From Eubacteriales bacterium (lineage in GTDB: Bacteria; Bacillota_A; Clostridia; Lachnospirales; Lachnospiraceae): 5,367 bases of DNA. The translations under genes were made by a program, and so were the position numbers. The notes beneath the pieces are model-generated. The model did no database searches. It was given only the letters and a program-made list of their open reading frames with translations, and had not been told where the DNA came from. Positions 1 through 5,069 of this stretch are shown here, one piece after another; within the stretch, counting starts at the first letter, position 1, and every line of letters begins with the position of its first letter. Location of the stretch: positions 1 to 5,367 of the forward strand of contig JAUNAE010000263.1 in NCBI GenBank assembly GCA_030527765.1, given 5' to 3'.

Positions 1-60
1 GTTTGGATCCTACTATATAGTAAGCTTGATGAAGCTAAAATGGTAGGTGCTTTGCTATAA
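1..60 (+). CDS. Possible C-terminal tail of an upstream gene (5' end outside window)
   Basis: Frame 1 is open from the window edge and ends in TAA at 58-60, giving a 19-residue tail ending in KLDEAKMVGALL. The stop codon abuts a strong intrinsic terminator at 61-95, which is what the end of a rightward transcription unit looks like. The other two forward frames close early (TAG at 18-20 and at 44-46). The fragment is too short to assign to a family, and I do not recognise it. It could belong to the regulator that binds the palindromes just downstream, but nothing in these residues shows that. Confidence 0.35.
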   Translation, partial: VWILLYSKLDEAKMVGALL

Positions 61-95
61 AAAAAAGTATCTGAGAAAGTCAGATACTTTTTTTT
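61..95 (+). terminator. Intrinsic terminator after the upstream gene
   Basis: The 8-bp perfect stem GTATCTGA (67-74) / TCAGATAC (80-87) has a 5-base loop GAAAG and is followed by eight T residues (88-95). An A-run (59-66) precedes the stem and can pair with the T-run, so the hairpin could also act on leftward transcription. It insulates the operon starting at 207 from the gene that ends at position 60. Confidence 0.88.
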
Positions 96-105
96 AAAAT
101 ATATA

Positions 106-122
106 TTGACACAGTGTCAGAA
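106..122 (+). promoter_or_regulatory. Palindromic operator 1 (TetR-type), over the -35
   Basis: TTGACACAGTGTCAGAA contains the perfect palindrome TGACAC-A-GTGTCA (107-119) and includes the whole -35 hexamer. A protein dimer bound here would block RNA polymerase. Palindromes of the TGACA-N3-TGTCA kind are typical of TetR-family repressors in Firmicutes, but no TetR gene lies in the window, so the family assignment is inference. It is repeated with 15 of 17 identical bases at 142-158. Confidence 0.7.
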
Positions 123-134
123 CGGTGTTATAAA
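106..134 (+). promoter_or_regulatory. Sigma-A-type promoter of the flavin reductase/AKR/flavodoxin operon
   Basis: A perfect -35 TTGACA (106-111) is followed by a 17-base spacer and the -10 TATAAA (129-134, 5 of 6 consensus bases). Transcription should start near 141, leaving a leader of about 65 bases before the ATG at 207. The -35 is part of the first of two palindromic operators, so the promoter should be strong when free and repressed when the operator is occupied. A second TTGACA at 142-147 has no good -10 at the right distance (nearest is TAGAGA at 166-171, 18-base spacer) and is more likely operator than promoter. Confidence 0.8.
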
Positions 135-141
135 ATAATTG

Positions 142-158
142 TTGACACGATGTCAGAA
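142..158 (+). promoter_or_regulatory. Palindromic operator 2 (TetR-type), at the transcription start
   Basis: TTGACACGATGTCAGAA matches operator 1 at 15 of 17 positions; only the two central bases differ (AG versus GA). Its dyad is TGACA-CGA-TGTCA (143-155). Its centre is 36 bases downstream of the first one, which places it at or just after the predicted transcription start (about 141). Two copies flanking the -10 suggest double occupancy and tight repression of the operon. Confidence 0.68.
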
Positions 159-206
159 TGAAAAATAGAGAATTTAATCATACATATTAAAACTTGGAGG
201 TACATC

Positions 207-755
207 ATGAAGAAGAATTTAGGGGCAAAATTAGCGCTTTATCCAACACCACTTACTGTAATTGGAGCAATGAATGGAGATAAGCCAACCTGGACATTGG
301 TCGCACATGTAGGAATTATTGGACATGATAGATTACTTGTTAGCCTTGCAAAGGCTCATGCAATCAATGAGAAAATCAAGGAGACTGGAAAGCTTTCAAT
401 CAATATGGTTTCTCAAGAGATTCTTCCAAAGGCTGATTATGTTGGAGCAGTATCAGCTGCAAAGGTCGATAAGTCAGATGTATTTGAATATGAGCTTGGT
501 GAGGCAGGCACACCTATCATCAAGGATTCTCCACTTGTAATCGAGTGTGAGGTAGTAGATAACTATGATGCGGGAAATGCATTTGATAACTTCATCGTAA
601 AGTTCACAGGCACTTATGTTGAGGAAGATAATCTCGATGAGACAGGGAAAATCAGCTATCGTGCAATGAAACCTGTACTTTTTGAGTTCCCAACATATGA
701 GTATCTTGCAACAGGTGATGTGCTTGGCAAGTGCTTAAAGATGAATGAACAGTAA
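207..755 (+). CDS. Flavin reductase-like protein (FMN-binding split barrel)
   Basis: This 182-residue cytoplasmic protein belongs to the flavin reductase-like family (FMN-binding split barrel), which binds FMN and either transfers hydride to flavin or acts as a flavoredoxin-like electron carrier. The family's N-terminal pattern is visible: YPTPLTVIGAM (12-22) on the first strand, TWTLVAHVGIIG (29-40) where the flavin phosphate region lies, SLAKAHAINEKI (46-57) followed by ETGKLSINMV (59-68). The C-terminus has the YEYLATGDVLGKC block (164-176). Length is normal for the family. The start is set by GGAGG at 196-200, six bases before the ATG. It is the first gene of an operon with an aldo/keto reductase 36 bases downstream and a flavodoxin, so a joint redox role is likely. 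Substrate and electron donor cannot be read from sequence; flavoredoxin is as plausible as NAD(P)H:flavin reductase. Confidence 0.88.
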   Translation: MKKNLGAKLALYPTPLTVIGAMNGDKPTWTLVAHVGIIGHDRLLVSLAKAHAINEKIKETGKLSINMVSQEILPKADYVGAVSAAKVDKSDVFEYELGEAGTPIIKDSPLVIECEVVDNYDAGNAFDNFIVKFTGTYVEEDNLDETGKISYRAMKPVLFEFPTYEYLATGDVLGKCLKMNEQ

Positions 756-791
756 AATTTTAATAAATAATAGAATTTGGAGGATTGAAAA

Positions 792-1730
792 ATGAACAAT
801 ATTAACTTGCCTAAGATTGCAATGGGTGCATGGGCCTGGGGTGATAAAGACGGATATTTTGGAAACACAATGACAGAGGAAGACTTCTTCCCAATCTTTG
901 AGACTTCTTTAAAGAATGGACTGAACCTTTGGGACACCGCAACTGCATATTCAAACGGTGAGTCTGAGAAAATTCTTGGGCACTTCGTAAACAGAGTGGG
1001 TCGTGAGAAAGTCATCGTATCTACAAAGTTCACACCGCAGATGGCTGCTATGTATCATGACAGTGTAGAAGAAATGTGCGATGCATCCTTACAGCGTATG
1101 GGTATGGATAATTTCGATATCTATTGGATCCACAATCCAATCGGTGCTCCGGAGTATACTAAGCAGTTAATCCCACTTCTTAAGAGTGGAAAGGTAAAGA
1201 GTGTTGGTGTATCAAACCACAACCTCGCACAGATCAAAGAGGCACAGGAAATTCTTTCAGCAGAAGGCTTCAGAGTATCTGCCGTACAGAACCATTTTAG
1301 TCTTATGAACCGTTCCTCTGTAGATTCAGGTATCCTTGATTATTGCAAGGAGAATGACATTGTGTTCTATGGATATATGACACTGGAGCAGGGTGCGCTT
1401 TCCGGAAAATATGACAGAAATCATCCATTCCCGGAAGGTACTGCGAGAGCCGCAAGCTTTAATCCACTTCTTGAGAAAATCGAAGTGATTACTGCAGAGA
1501 TGAAGAAGGTTGCTGATGCACACGGTGTGTCAACTGCTCAGATTGGAACTGCTTATGCAATCGCTAAAGGAATTCTTCCTATCCTTGGTGTTACAAAGAT
1601 GTATCAGGTAGAGGAAGCTGTAAAGACAGCAGAAATCGTATTAACAGAGGAAGAAGTGGCAAACCTTGAAGCAGCAGCTGACAGATCCGGAGTAGAGTCT
1701 GTACAGTTCTGGGAGTCAAAGATGGAGTAA
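792..1730 (+). CDS. Aldo/keto reductase
   Basis: This 312-residue protein is a complete aldo/keto reductase, a cytosolic (beta/alpha)8-barrel that reduces aldehydes and ketones with NADPH. The catalytic tetrad is intact: Asp48 and Tyr53 in LWDTATAYSNGESEKILG (46-63), Lys79 in VSTKF (76-80) and His114 in IYWIHNP (110-116). Cofactor-binding elements are also in place: GVSNHN (139-144), QNHFSLMNR (166-174), GYMTLEQGALSGKY (194-207) and ILGVTKMYQVEEA (264-276), where the Lys in GVTK corresponds to the 2'-phosphate-binding region of NADPH-type members. The start follows GGAGG at 779-783 with 8-base spacing. It is the middle gene of the operon; the flavodoxin begins 15 bases after its stop. General family match is certain; the natural carbonyl substrate is not known. 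Confidence 0.95.
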   Translation: MNNINLPKIAMGAWAWGDKDGYFGNTMTEEDFFPIFETSLKNGLNLWDTATAYSNGESEKILGHFVNRVGREKVIVSTKFTPQMAAMYHDSVEEMCDASLQRMGMDNFDIYWIHNPIGAPEYTKQLIPLLKSGKVKSVGVSNHNLAQIKEAQEILSAEGFRVSAVQNHFSLMNRSSVDSGILDYCKENDIVFYGYMTLEQGALSGKYDRNHPFPEGTARAASFNPLLEKIEVITAEMKKVADAHGVSTAQIGTAYAIAKGILPILGVTKMYQVEEAVKTAEIVLTEEEVANLEAAADRSGVESVQFWESKME

Positions 1731-1745
1731 AGGAGGCAAAATCTC

Positions 1746-2222
1746 ATGGCAAAGAATTTAATTGCTTATTTCAGTGCAAGTGGAACAACTGCAAAGGTTG
1801 CAAAGGATTTAGCATCTGCATCGGGAGCTGATTTATATGAGATCAAACCTGAAGTTCCATACACAAGAGCAGATCTTAACTGGATGGATAAGAAATCCAG
1901 AAGTTCTGTTGAGATGAATGATAAAAACAGCAGACCGGCTTTGGCAGATCTGAGCGTAAATGTTGCAGAATATGAAACAATCTTCGTTGGATTTCCAATT
2001 TGGTGGTATATCGCTCCAACAATCATCAATTCATTTCTGGAGAGTTATGATTTCTCTGGAAAGAAGATTGTACTTTTTGCAACCAGTGGTGGAAGCGGAT
2101 TTGGTAAGGCAGTCCAGAGTCTGAAATCATCGGTATCAACTACAGCGCAGATTGTGGAAGGTAAAGTTTTGAACGGAAGATATTCCGCAGAAGATTTAAG
2201 AGCATTCGTTGAAAATGCATAA
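1746..2222 (+). CDS. Flavodoxin (short-chain, Flavodoxin_4-like)
   Basis: This 158-residue protein is a flavodoxin-fold FMN electron carrier. The N-terminal beta strand and phosphate loop read [18 protein letters not shown] (6-23), with SASGTT (10-15) cradling the FMN phosphate. The two isoalloxazine loops appear as [13 protein letters not shown] (80-92), with the tandem Trp, and [10 protein letters not shown] (111-120). The block [16 protein letters not shown] (31-46) is typical of clostridial flavodoxins encoded beside aldo/keto reductases. There is no cysteine, so it carries no Fe-S centre. AGGAGG at 1731-1736 is 9 bases from the ATG and directly abuts the preceding stop, so co-translation with the reductase is likely. 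It probably shuttles electrons to or from the flavin reductase-like partner at 207-755; this is inference from operon structure. Confidence 0.93.
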   Translation: MAKNLIAYFSASGTTAKVAKDLASASGADLYEIKPEVPYTRADLNWMDKKSRSSVEMNDKNSRPALADLSVNVAEYETIFVGFPIWWYIAPTIINSFLESYDFSGKKIVLFATSGGSGFGKAVQSLKSSVSTTAQIVEGKVLNGRYSAEDLRAFVENA

Positions 2223-2240
2223 AGAAATATAGTGCAGGAA

Positions 2241-2264
2241 GGGAAGCTCATATAGAGGCTTCCC
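2241..2264 (+). terminator. Hairpin after the flavodoxin, possible weak terminator
   Basis: GGGAAGC (2241-2247) pairs perfectly with GCTTCCC (2258-2264) around a 10-base loop, beginning 18 bases after the flavodoxin stop. No T-run follows (next bases are ATGCTTAATATG). It may be a Rho-type or pausing/processing hairpin, or a partial barrier letting some transcripts read on into the CMD-family gene at 2401. No other terminator is present between the two genes. Confidence 0.45.
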
Positions 2265-2332
2265 ATGCTTAATATGTTTCATCACTACAATAAACGTGGA
2301 TTTATTGGAAATGATTTTACTTTAAACTCAAT

Positions 2333-2351
2333 ATTGGGATGTAAGCCCAAT
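2333..2351 (+). promoter_or_regulatory. Palindrome upstream of the CMD-family gene
   Basis: ATTGGG (2333-2338) and CCCAAT (2346-2351) form a 6-bp inverted repeat around 7 bases, 49 bases before the ATG at 2401. It may be an operator or a leader hairpin for the downstream gene. The spacer 2223-2400 holds no promoter I can call with confidence: the best -35/-10 pair, TTGGAA (2305-2310) with CAATAT (2329-2334, 18-base spacing), is weak. So the gene is either read through from the operon upstream or has an activator-dependent promoter. Confidence 0.3.
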
Positions 2352-2400
2352 GATTTACAAAAAGTATTGGAAAGAGACTTTTAACAGGAGGACTAAGAAA

Positions 2401-2730
2401 ATGGAAAAAATCGTACAGACAGCTGGAAGAAATGCATTAGGAGAATTCGCACCGGAATTTGCCCACTTTAATGATGATATACTTTTCGGTGAGAACTGGA
2501 ATGGACAGGACATTGATCTGAAGACTCGTTGCATCATTACCGTGGTTGCACTTATGTCCTCCGGTATGACAGATTCCTCTCTGAAGTATCACCTTGAGAA
2601 CGCAAAGAAGCAGGGGGTGACACAGAAGGAAATCGCAGCAGTCATCACCCACTGTGCCTTCTATGTGGGATGGCCGAAAGCATGGGCGGTGTTCAACATG
2701 GCTAAGGAAATCTGGGAAGTAGAGAAGTAA
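2401..2730 (+). CDS. Carboxymuconolactone decarboxylase (CMD)-family protein
   Basis: This 109-residue protein belongs to the CMD/AhpD-like all-alpha family, small cytoplasmic oligomeric proteins that include gamma-carboxymuconolactone decarboxylases and peroxidase-linked disulfide reductases. The core spans about residues 35-105, with the helix DLKTRCIITVVALMSSGM (39-56), the HLENAKKQGVTQKEIAAV stretch (64-81) and the signature ITHCAFYVGWPKAWAVF (82-98). The conserved His is His84. The AhpD CxxC redox pair is absent; the only cysteines are Cys44 and Cys85. This argues against alkylhydroperoxidase partner activity and for a decarboxylase/isomerase-like or unknown role. The start at 2401 is chosen because AGGAGG (2386-2391) lies 9 bases before it. 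An in-frame ATG at 2350 would add 17 lysine- and aromatic-rich residues unlike the family, would use no Shine-Dalgarno and would swallow the ribosome binding site. The gene is convergent with the LysR gene. Confidence 0.9.
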   Translation: MEKIVQTAGRNALGEFAPEFAHFNDDILFGENWNGQDIDLKTRCIITVVALMSSGMTDSSLKYHLENAKKQGVTQKEIAAVITHCAFYVGWPKAWAVFNMAKEIWEVEK

Positions 2731-2808
2731 CTCTATAAATCGAAAGTTGAAAAGCCTTAATACAACATAATTTGTATGACTGTATATTAAAATACAAAGT
2801 ATATAAGC

Positions 2809-2839
2809 AAGGAGCTTACAACACAGTAAGCTCCTTTTT
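2809..2839 (+). terminator. Intrinsic terminator of the CMD gene, overlapping the LysR stop codon
   Basis: AAGGAGCTTAC (2809-2819) pairs perfectly over 11 bp with GTAAGCTCCTT (2826-2836) around the 6-base loop AACACA, followed by T residues to 2839. It ends rightward transcription from the CMD-family gene. Its right arm and loop also encode the last residues (ELTVL) and the TAA stop (2816-2818, minus strand) of the convergent LysR gene. On the minus strand the U-tract is poor, so leftward termination is expected to be weaker. Confidence 0.88.
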
Positions 2840-3691
2840 CATATCTGCTAACAGTAATGATACAATCGGTGTGAAAACTTGATATTTTTTCCAAATGACG
2901 TACATTTTTGCCTCCAAGGCGGGAAATAGTGGGATGAATACGACTTCAGAGTCAGGCGCAATCAAGTGTTCAAATGTAAGAAGCACACCAAGTCCCTCTT
3001 TGACGAAAAATGCACCATTGTTTGACAAGTTGGTAGTTCCAATTAAGTTTATACGGTCAAAATCTTCGCCACACCATCTTATTAAATCATGTTCCATGGA
3101 TTGTTTTGATGCTATCAAATCAACATCATAAAGGTCATTAATTTCTATATAATCTTTTGATGCCAGAGGATGGTTTCGATTAACAAGAAGCCCTACAGTA
3201 TCATTCCCGGGTACTTCAATAAAGTTATATCTGGATAAATCTGGTGGCTCTACAATAAATGCATAGTCAAGAAGTCCGCGATCCAGTCGTTCAATTACCT
3301 GCTCTGTGTTACCACTGGTTATGTGAAACTGAAAAAGAGGGTATTTTGTACGAAAATCTATAATTATTCGAGCAAGATTTCGAATCAGATAGGACTCGGC
3401 ACAGCCAATATGCACTTCACCTCCTTGAATATCTTCCATTGCTTTGAACTCGGCGGTAGTTTTGTCAACCATTCCAAGAATGTCCTCAGCTCTTTTTCGC
3501 AGGAGCATACCTTCATCTGTCAGATGCACACTGGCACTGCTTCGACGGAATAATTTTGTTCCTAATTCCTGTTCCAATTTTTTTATTTCTTTTGAAAGCG
3601 TAGGCTGTGATACATGCAGTCGCTCAGCAGCTCTTGTCATGCTACCTTCTCTGGCTATTTCCATAAAATATTCTAATACACGTATTTCCAT
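2816..3691 (-). CDS. LysR-family transcriptional regulator
   Basis: This 291-residue protein is a full-length LysR-type regulator. Residues 1-60 form the winged helix-turn-helix, with the classical AREGSMTRAAERLHVSQPTL (13-32) and the wing KLFRRSSASVHLTDEG (46-61). A linker helix (about 62-88) precedes the effector-binding domain (about 91-291), which starts GEVHIGCAES (91-100) and resembles the periplasmic-binding-protein fold. Such proteins act as tetramers and respond to a small metabolite that is not predictable here. The start is fixed by GAGG (complement of 3697-3700), 5 bases before the ATG at 3691. It is transcribed divergently from the small-protein/hydrolase operon, and a well-formed LysR box lies in the spacer over its own -35, implying autorepression and control of the divergent genes. 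Its 3' end overlaps the terminator of the convergent CMD gene. Confidence 0.95.
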   Translation of the reverse strand: MEIRVLEYFMEIAREGSMTRAAERLHVSQPTLSKEIKKLEQELGTKLFRRSSASVHLTDEGMLLRKRAEDILGMVDKTTAEFKAMEDIQGGEVHIGCAESYLIRNLARIIIDFRTKYPLFQFHITSGNTEQVIERLDRGLLDYAFIVEPPDLSRYNFIEVPGNDTVGLLVNRNHPLASKDYIEINDLYDVDLIASKQSMEHDLIRWCGEDFDRINLIGTTNLSNNGAFFVKEGLGVLLTFEHLIAPDSEVVFIPLFPALEAKMYVIWKKYQVFTPIVSLLLADMKKELTVL

Positions 3692-3727
3692 AAAAACCTC
3701 ATTTCTATCGGAAAATCCTTTATAAAC

Positions 3728-3756
3728 AGTGTAAAATGCAATGTTATTCCTGTCAA
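3728..3756 (-). promoter_or_regulatory. Promoter of the LysR gene
   Basis: On the minus strand a perfect -35 TTGACA (complement of 3751-3756) is followed by a 17-base spacer and the -10 TACACT (complement of 3728-3733; 4 of 6 consensus bases). Start of transcription should be near 3721, giving a leader of about 30 bases. The -35 sits at the centre of the inverted repeat 3741-3765, so regulator binding would occlude polymerase. This is the usual LysR autorepression layout. Confidence 0.7.
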
Positions 3757-3765
3757 GAATAACAT
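3741..3765. promoter_or_regulatory. LysR recognition box in the divergent spacer
   Basis: ATGTTATTC (3741-3749) and GAATAACAT (3757-3765) are a perfect 9-bp inverted repeat separated by 7 bases. The core has the LysR-box form T-N11-A (T3747 to A3759), equivalently ATTC-N7-GAAT. The centre (3753) lies about 66 bases upstream of the predicted start (near 3819) of the rightward promoter, where LysR recognition sites usually sit. The same element covers the -35 of the LysR gene. Adjacent LysR gene, symmetry and position all agree. Confidence 0.8.
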
Positions 3766-3783
3766 GATATTAAAACTGGATAT

Positions 3784-3812
3784 TAGACATAACAATTTAT
3801 GTCGCATATAAT
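3784..3812 (+). promoter_or_regulatory. Promoter of the small-protein/hydrolase operon
   Basis: -35 TAGACA (3784-3789, 5 of 6 consensus bases), a 17-base spacer and a perfect -10 TATAAT (3807-3812). The predicted start is near 3819, about 20 bases before the ATG at 3839. The -35 overlaps the palindrome at 3786-3803 and is flanked upstream by the LysR box, so control by the divergent regulator is expected. Confidence 0.8.
3786..3803. promoter_or_regulatory. Second palindrome, at the -35/spacer of the rightward promoter
   Basis: GACATAA (3786-3792) and TTATGTC (3797-3803) form a perfect 7-bp inverted repeat with a 4-base spacer, covering part of the -35 and the promoter spacer. It contains ATAACAA (3789-3795), a 6-of-7 match to the ATAACAT half-site of the LysR box (3759-3765), exactly 30 bases downstream and hence on about the same DNA face. 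It could be the LysR activation site, or an operator for a different regulator. Confidence 0.5.
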
Positions 3813-3838
3813 GAAGCCATAGAAAGGAACAAGAAATT

Positions 3839-4075
3839 ATGGCAAATGCAAACGATACAATAGGAATTCTTCAAGAGAATCTTGTAGACGCAGGATGTAA
3901 TCCAAGAGATATCGAGTGTTGCTTGAATTTAGCAAAAAATAATCGATGGAGTTCGATGCTTCCAACTTTAAAATGCTATCGTAGTCAGTTACTTAATACG
4001 ATTCATAAAGATCAAAGTAAACTTGAGTGTTTGGATTATCTGATTTACAAGATTGGTAAAGAGCACAAGGAATAG
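3839..4075 (+). CDS. Small Cys-rich conserved hypothetical protein
   Basis: This 78-residue protein has no function I can assign. It is soluble, predicted mostly helical, with no signal peptide or membrane segment. It has five cysteines (20, 27, 28, 46, 64), and the C-terminal half reads as one amphipathic helix: KCYRSQLLNTIH (45-56) then DQSKLECLDYLIYKIGKE (58-75). The pattern RxxLLxxIHxxQxxLxCLDYLIY is, from memory, shared by small uncharacterised proteins of Clostridia found beside redox genes and regulators; no domain name is offered. AAAGGAA (3823-3829) lies about 10 bases before the ATG, behind a TATAAT promoter, so the gene is genuine. It is first in an operon with the hydrolase 23 bases downstream and divergent from the LysR gene. 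Cys-rich helices suggest metal, thiol or partner binding, but no CxxC pair is present. Confidence 0.8.
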   Translation: MANANDTIGILQENLVDAGCNPRDIECCLNLAKNNRWSSMLPTLKCYRSQLLNTIHKDQSKLECLDYLIYKIGKEHKE

Positions 4076-4098
4076 AGAAAGGAAAAAGGTAAAACAAA

Positions 4099-5067
4099 AT
4101 GGCAGAATTAAATTTAGTACAGGAATGGGATAAAACTTTTCCAAAGAGTGACAAGGTAAATCACAGTAAAGTAACATTTAATAACAGATACGGCTTCACT
4201 CTTGTAGCCGATATGTATGTTCCAAAAAGTGCAGAGGGAAAGCTGCCTGCAATTGCAGTAATGGGACCTTTTGGAGCATGTAAGGAACAGTCTGCAGGAC
4301 TTTATGCTCAGACAATGGCAGAGAGAGGATATGTGACAATTGCAGTTGATCCTTCTTTTATGGGGGAATCAACAGGAACTCCAAGAAATATGGCTTCTCC
4401 TGATATTAATACAGAGGATTTTGCTGCGGCTGTTGATTTCTTATCTGTTCAAGACAATGTTGATTCAGAAAAGATTGGAACCGTCGGAATCTGTGGATTT
4501 GGCGGTATGGCATTAAATCTTGCAAGTATGGATACTAGAGTGAAGGCTACTGTAACATCTACTATGTACAACATGTCTCGTGTGAATAAAGATGGATATT
4601 TTGACTCAACAGATGAGGATGCTAGATATGAATTATTAAAACAGCTGAATAAGACAAGAACTGAGGATTTCAGAAAAGGCATTGTAACATATCCAGGTGG
4701 AGTTCCGGAATTCCTTCCAGACGATGCACCATGGTTCTTCAAGGATTATCAGAAATATTATAAAACTGACAGAGGATATCACAAGAGAAGTGCAAACTCT
4801 AACGAAGGTAGAGTAGATACTGCAAAGCTTCAGTTTATCAATATGCCTACCGCTACAAACTCCAGTGAAATCAGAAGTGCGGTTCTTTTGATTCACGGCG
4901 AGAAGGCTCATTCATGTTATTTTTCTAAGGATGAGTTTAAGAAGCTGAAAGGCGATAATAAGGAACTCCTGATTATTCCAGGGGCAACTCACGTTGACCT
5001 TTACGATAATCTCGAAGTGATTCCTTTTGAGAAGATGGATCAGTTCTTCCAGACATACTTAAAATAA
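4099..5067 (+). CDS. Alpha/beta hydrolase, dienelactone hydrolase-like, Cys nucleophile
   Basis: This 322-residue protein has an alpha/beta hydrolase fold like the dienelactone hydrolase/YcjY-type group, probably cytoplasmic because no signal peptide is seen. The N-terminal strands lead to IAVMGPFGACKEQSAG (52-67), the likely oxyanion-hole segment, then GYVTIAVDPSFMGESTG (77-93). The nucleophile elbow is VGICGFGGMALN (129-140), with Cys132 in place of the usual Ser in GxSxG, as in dienelactone hydrolases. Catalytic His is probably His298 in IPGATHVDLY (293-302) and the acid probably Glu268 in LLIHGEKAHS (263-272). A lid-like insertion (about 158-255) rich in Tyr, Asp and Lys separates the halves. 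AAGG (4086-4089) is 9 bases before the ATG. It follows the small Cys-rich gene in one operon under the LysR-type promoter. The substrate is unknown; ester, lactone or thioester are all possible. Confidence 0.88.
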   Translation: MAELNLVQEWDKTFPKSDKVNHSKVTFNNRYGFTLVADMYVPKSAEGKLPAIAVMGPFGACKEQSAGLYAQTMAERGYVTIAVDPSFMGESTGTPRNMASPDINTEDFAAAVDFLSVQDNVDSEKIGTVGICGFGGMALNLASMDTRVKATVTSTMYNMSRVNKDGYFDSTDEDARYELLKQLNKTRTEDFRKGIVTYPGGVPEFLPDDAPWFFKDYQKYYKTDRGYHKRSANSNEGRVDTAKLQFINMPTATNSSEIRSAVLLIHGEKAHSCYFSKDEFKKLKGDNKELLIIPGATHVDLYDNLEVIPFEKMDQFFQTYLK

Positions 5068-5069
5068 GA

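Noticed and set aside
142..171. Second promoter using TTGACA at 142-147 with TAGAGA at 166-171
   Set aside because: The -10 is poor and the TTGACA is explained as part of the repeated palindrome; the promoter at 106-134 is far better.
656..1033. 125-codon open frame on the minus strand across the end of the flavin reductase gene and the start of the AKR gene
   Set aside because: It is antisense to two well-supported genes, has no ribosome binding site and no family resemblance; a shadow frame.
2350..2400. In-frame ATG at 2350 as an alternative start of the CMD-family gene, adding 17 residues
   Set aside because: No Shine-Dalgarno precedes it, the added residues do not resemble the family, and the perfect AGGAGG at 2386-2391 points to the ATG at 2401.
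2771..2798. Inverted repeat TTTGTAT-N14-ATACAAA between the CMD stop and its terminator
   Set aside because: AT-only, wide spacer, and no promoter or gene start nearby; likely composition rather than a site.
4449..4911. Two overlapping minus-strand open frames of 97 and 91 codons inside the hydrolase gene
   Set aside because: Both are antisense to a clear coding region with intact motifs and have no start signals.
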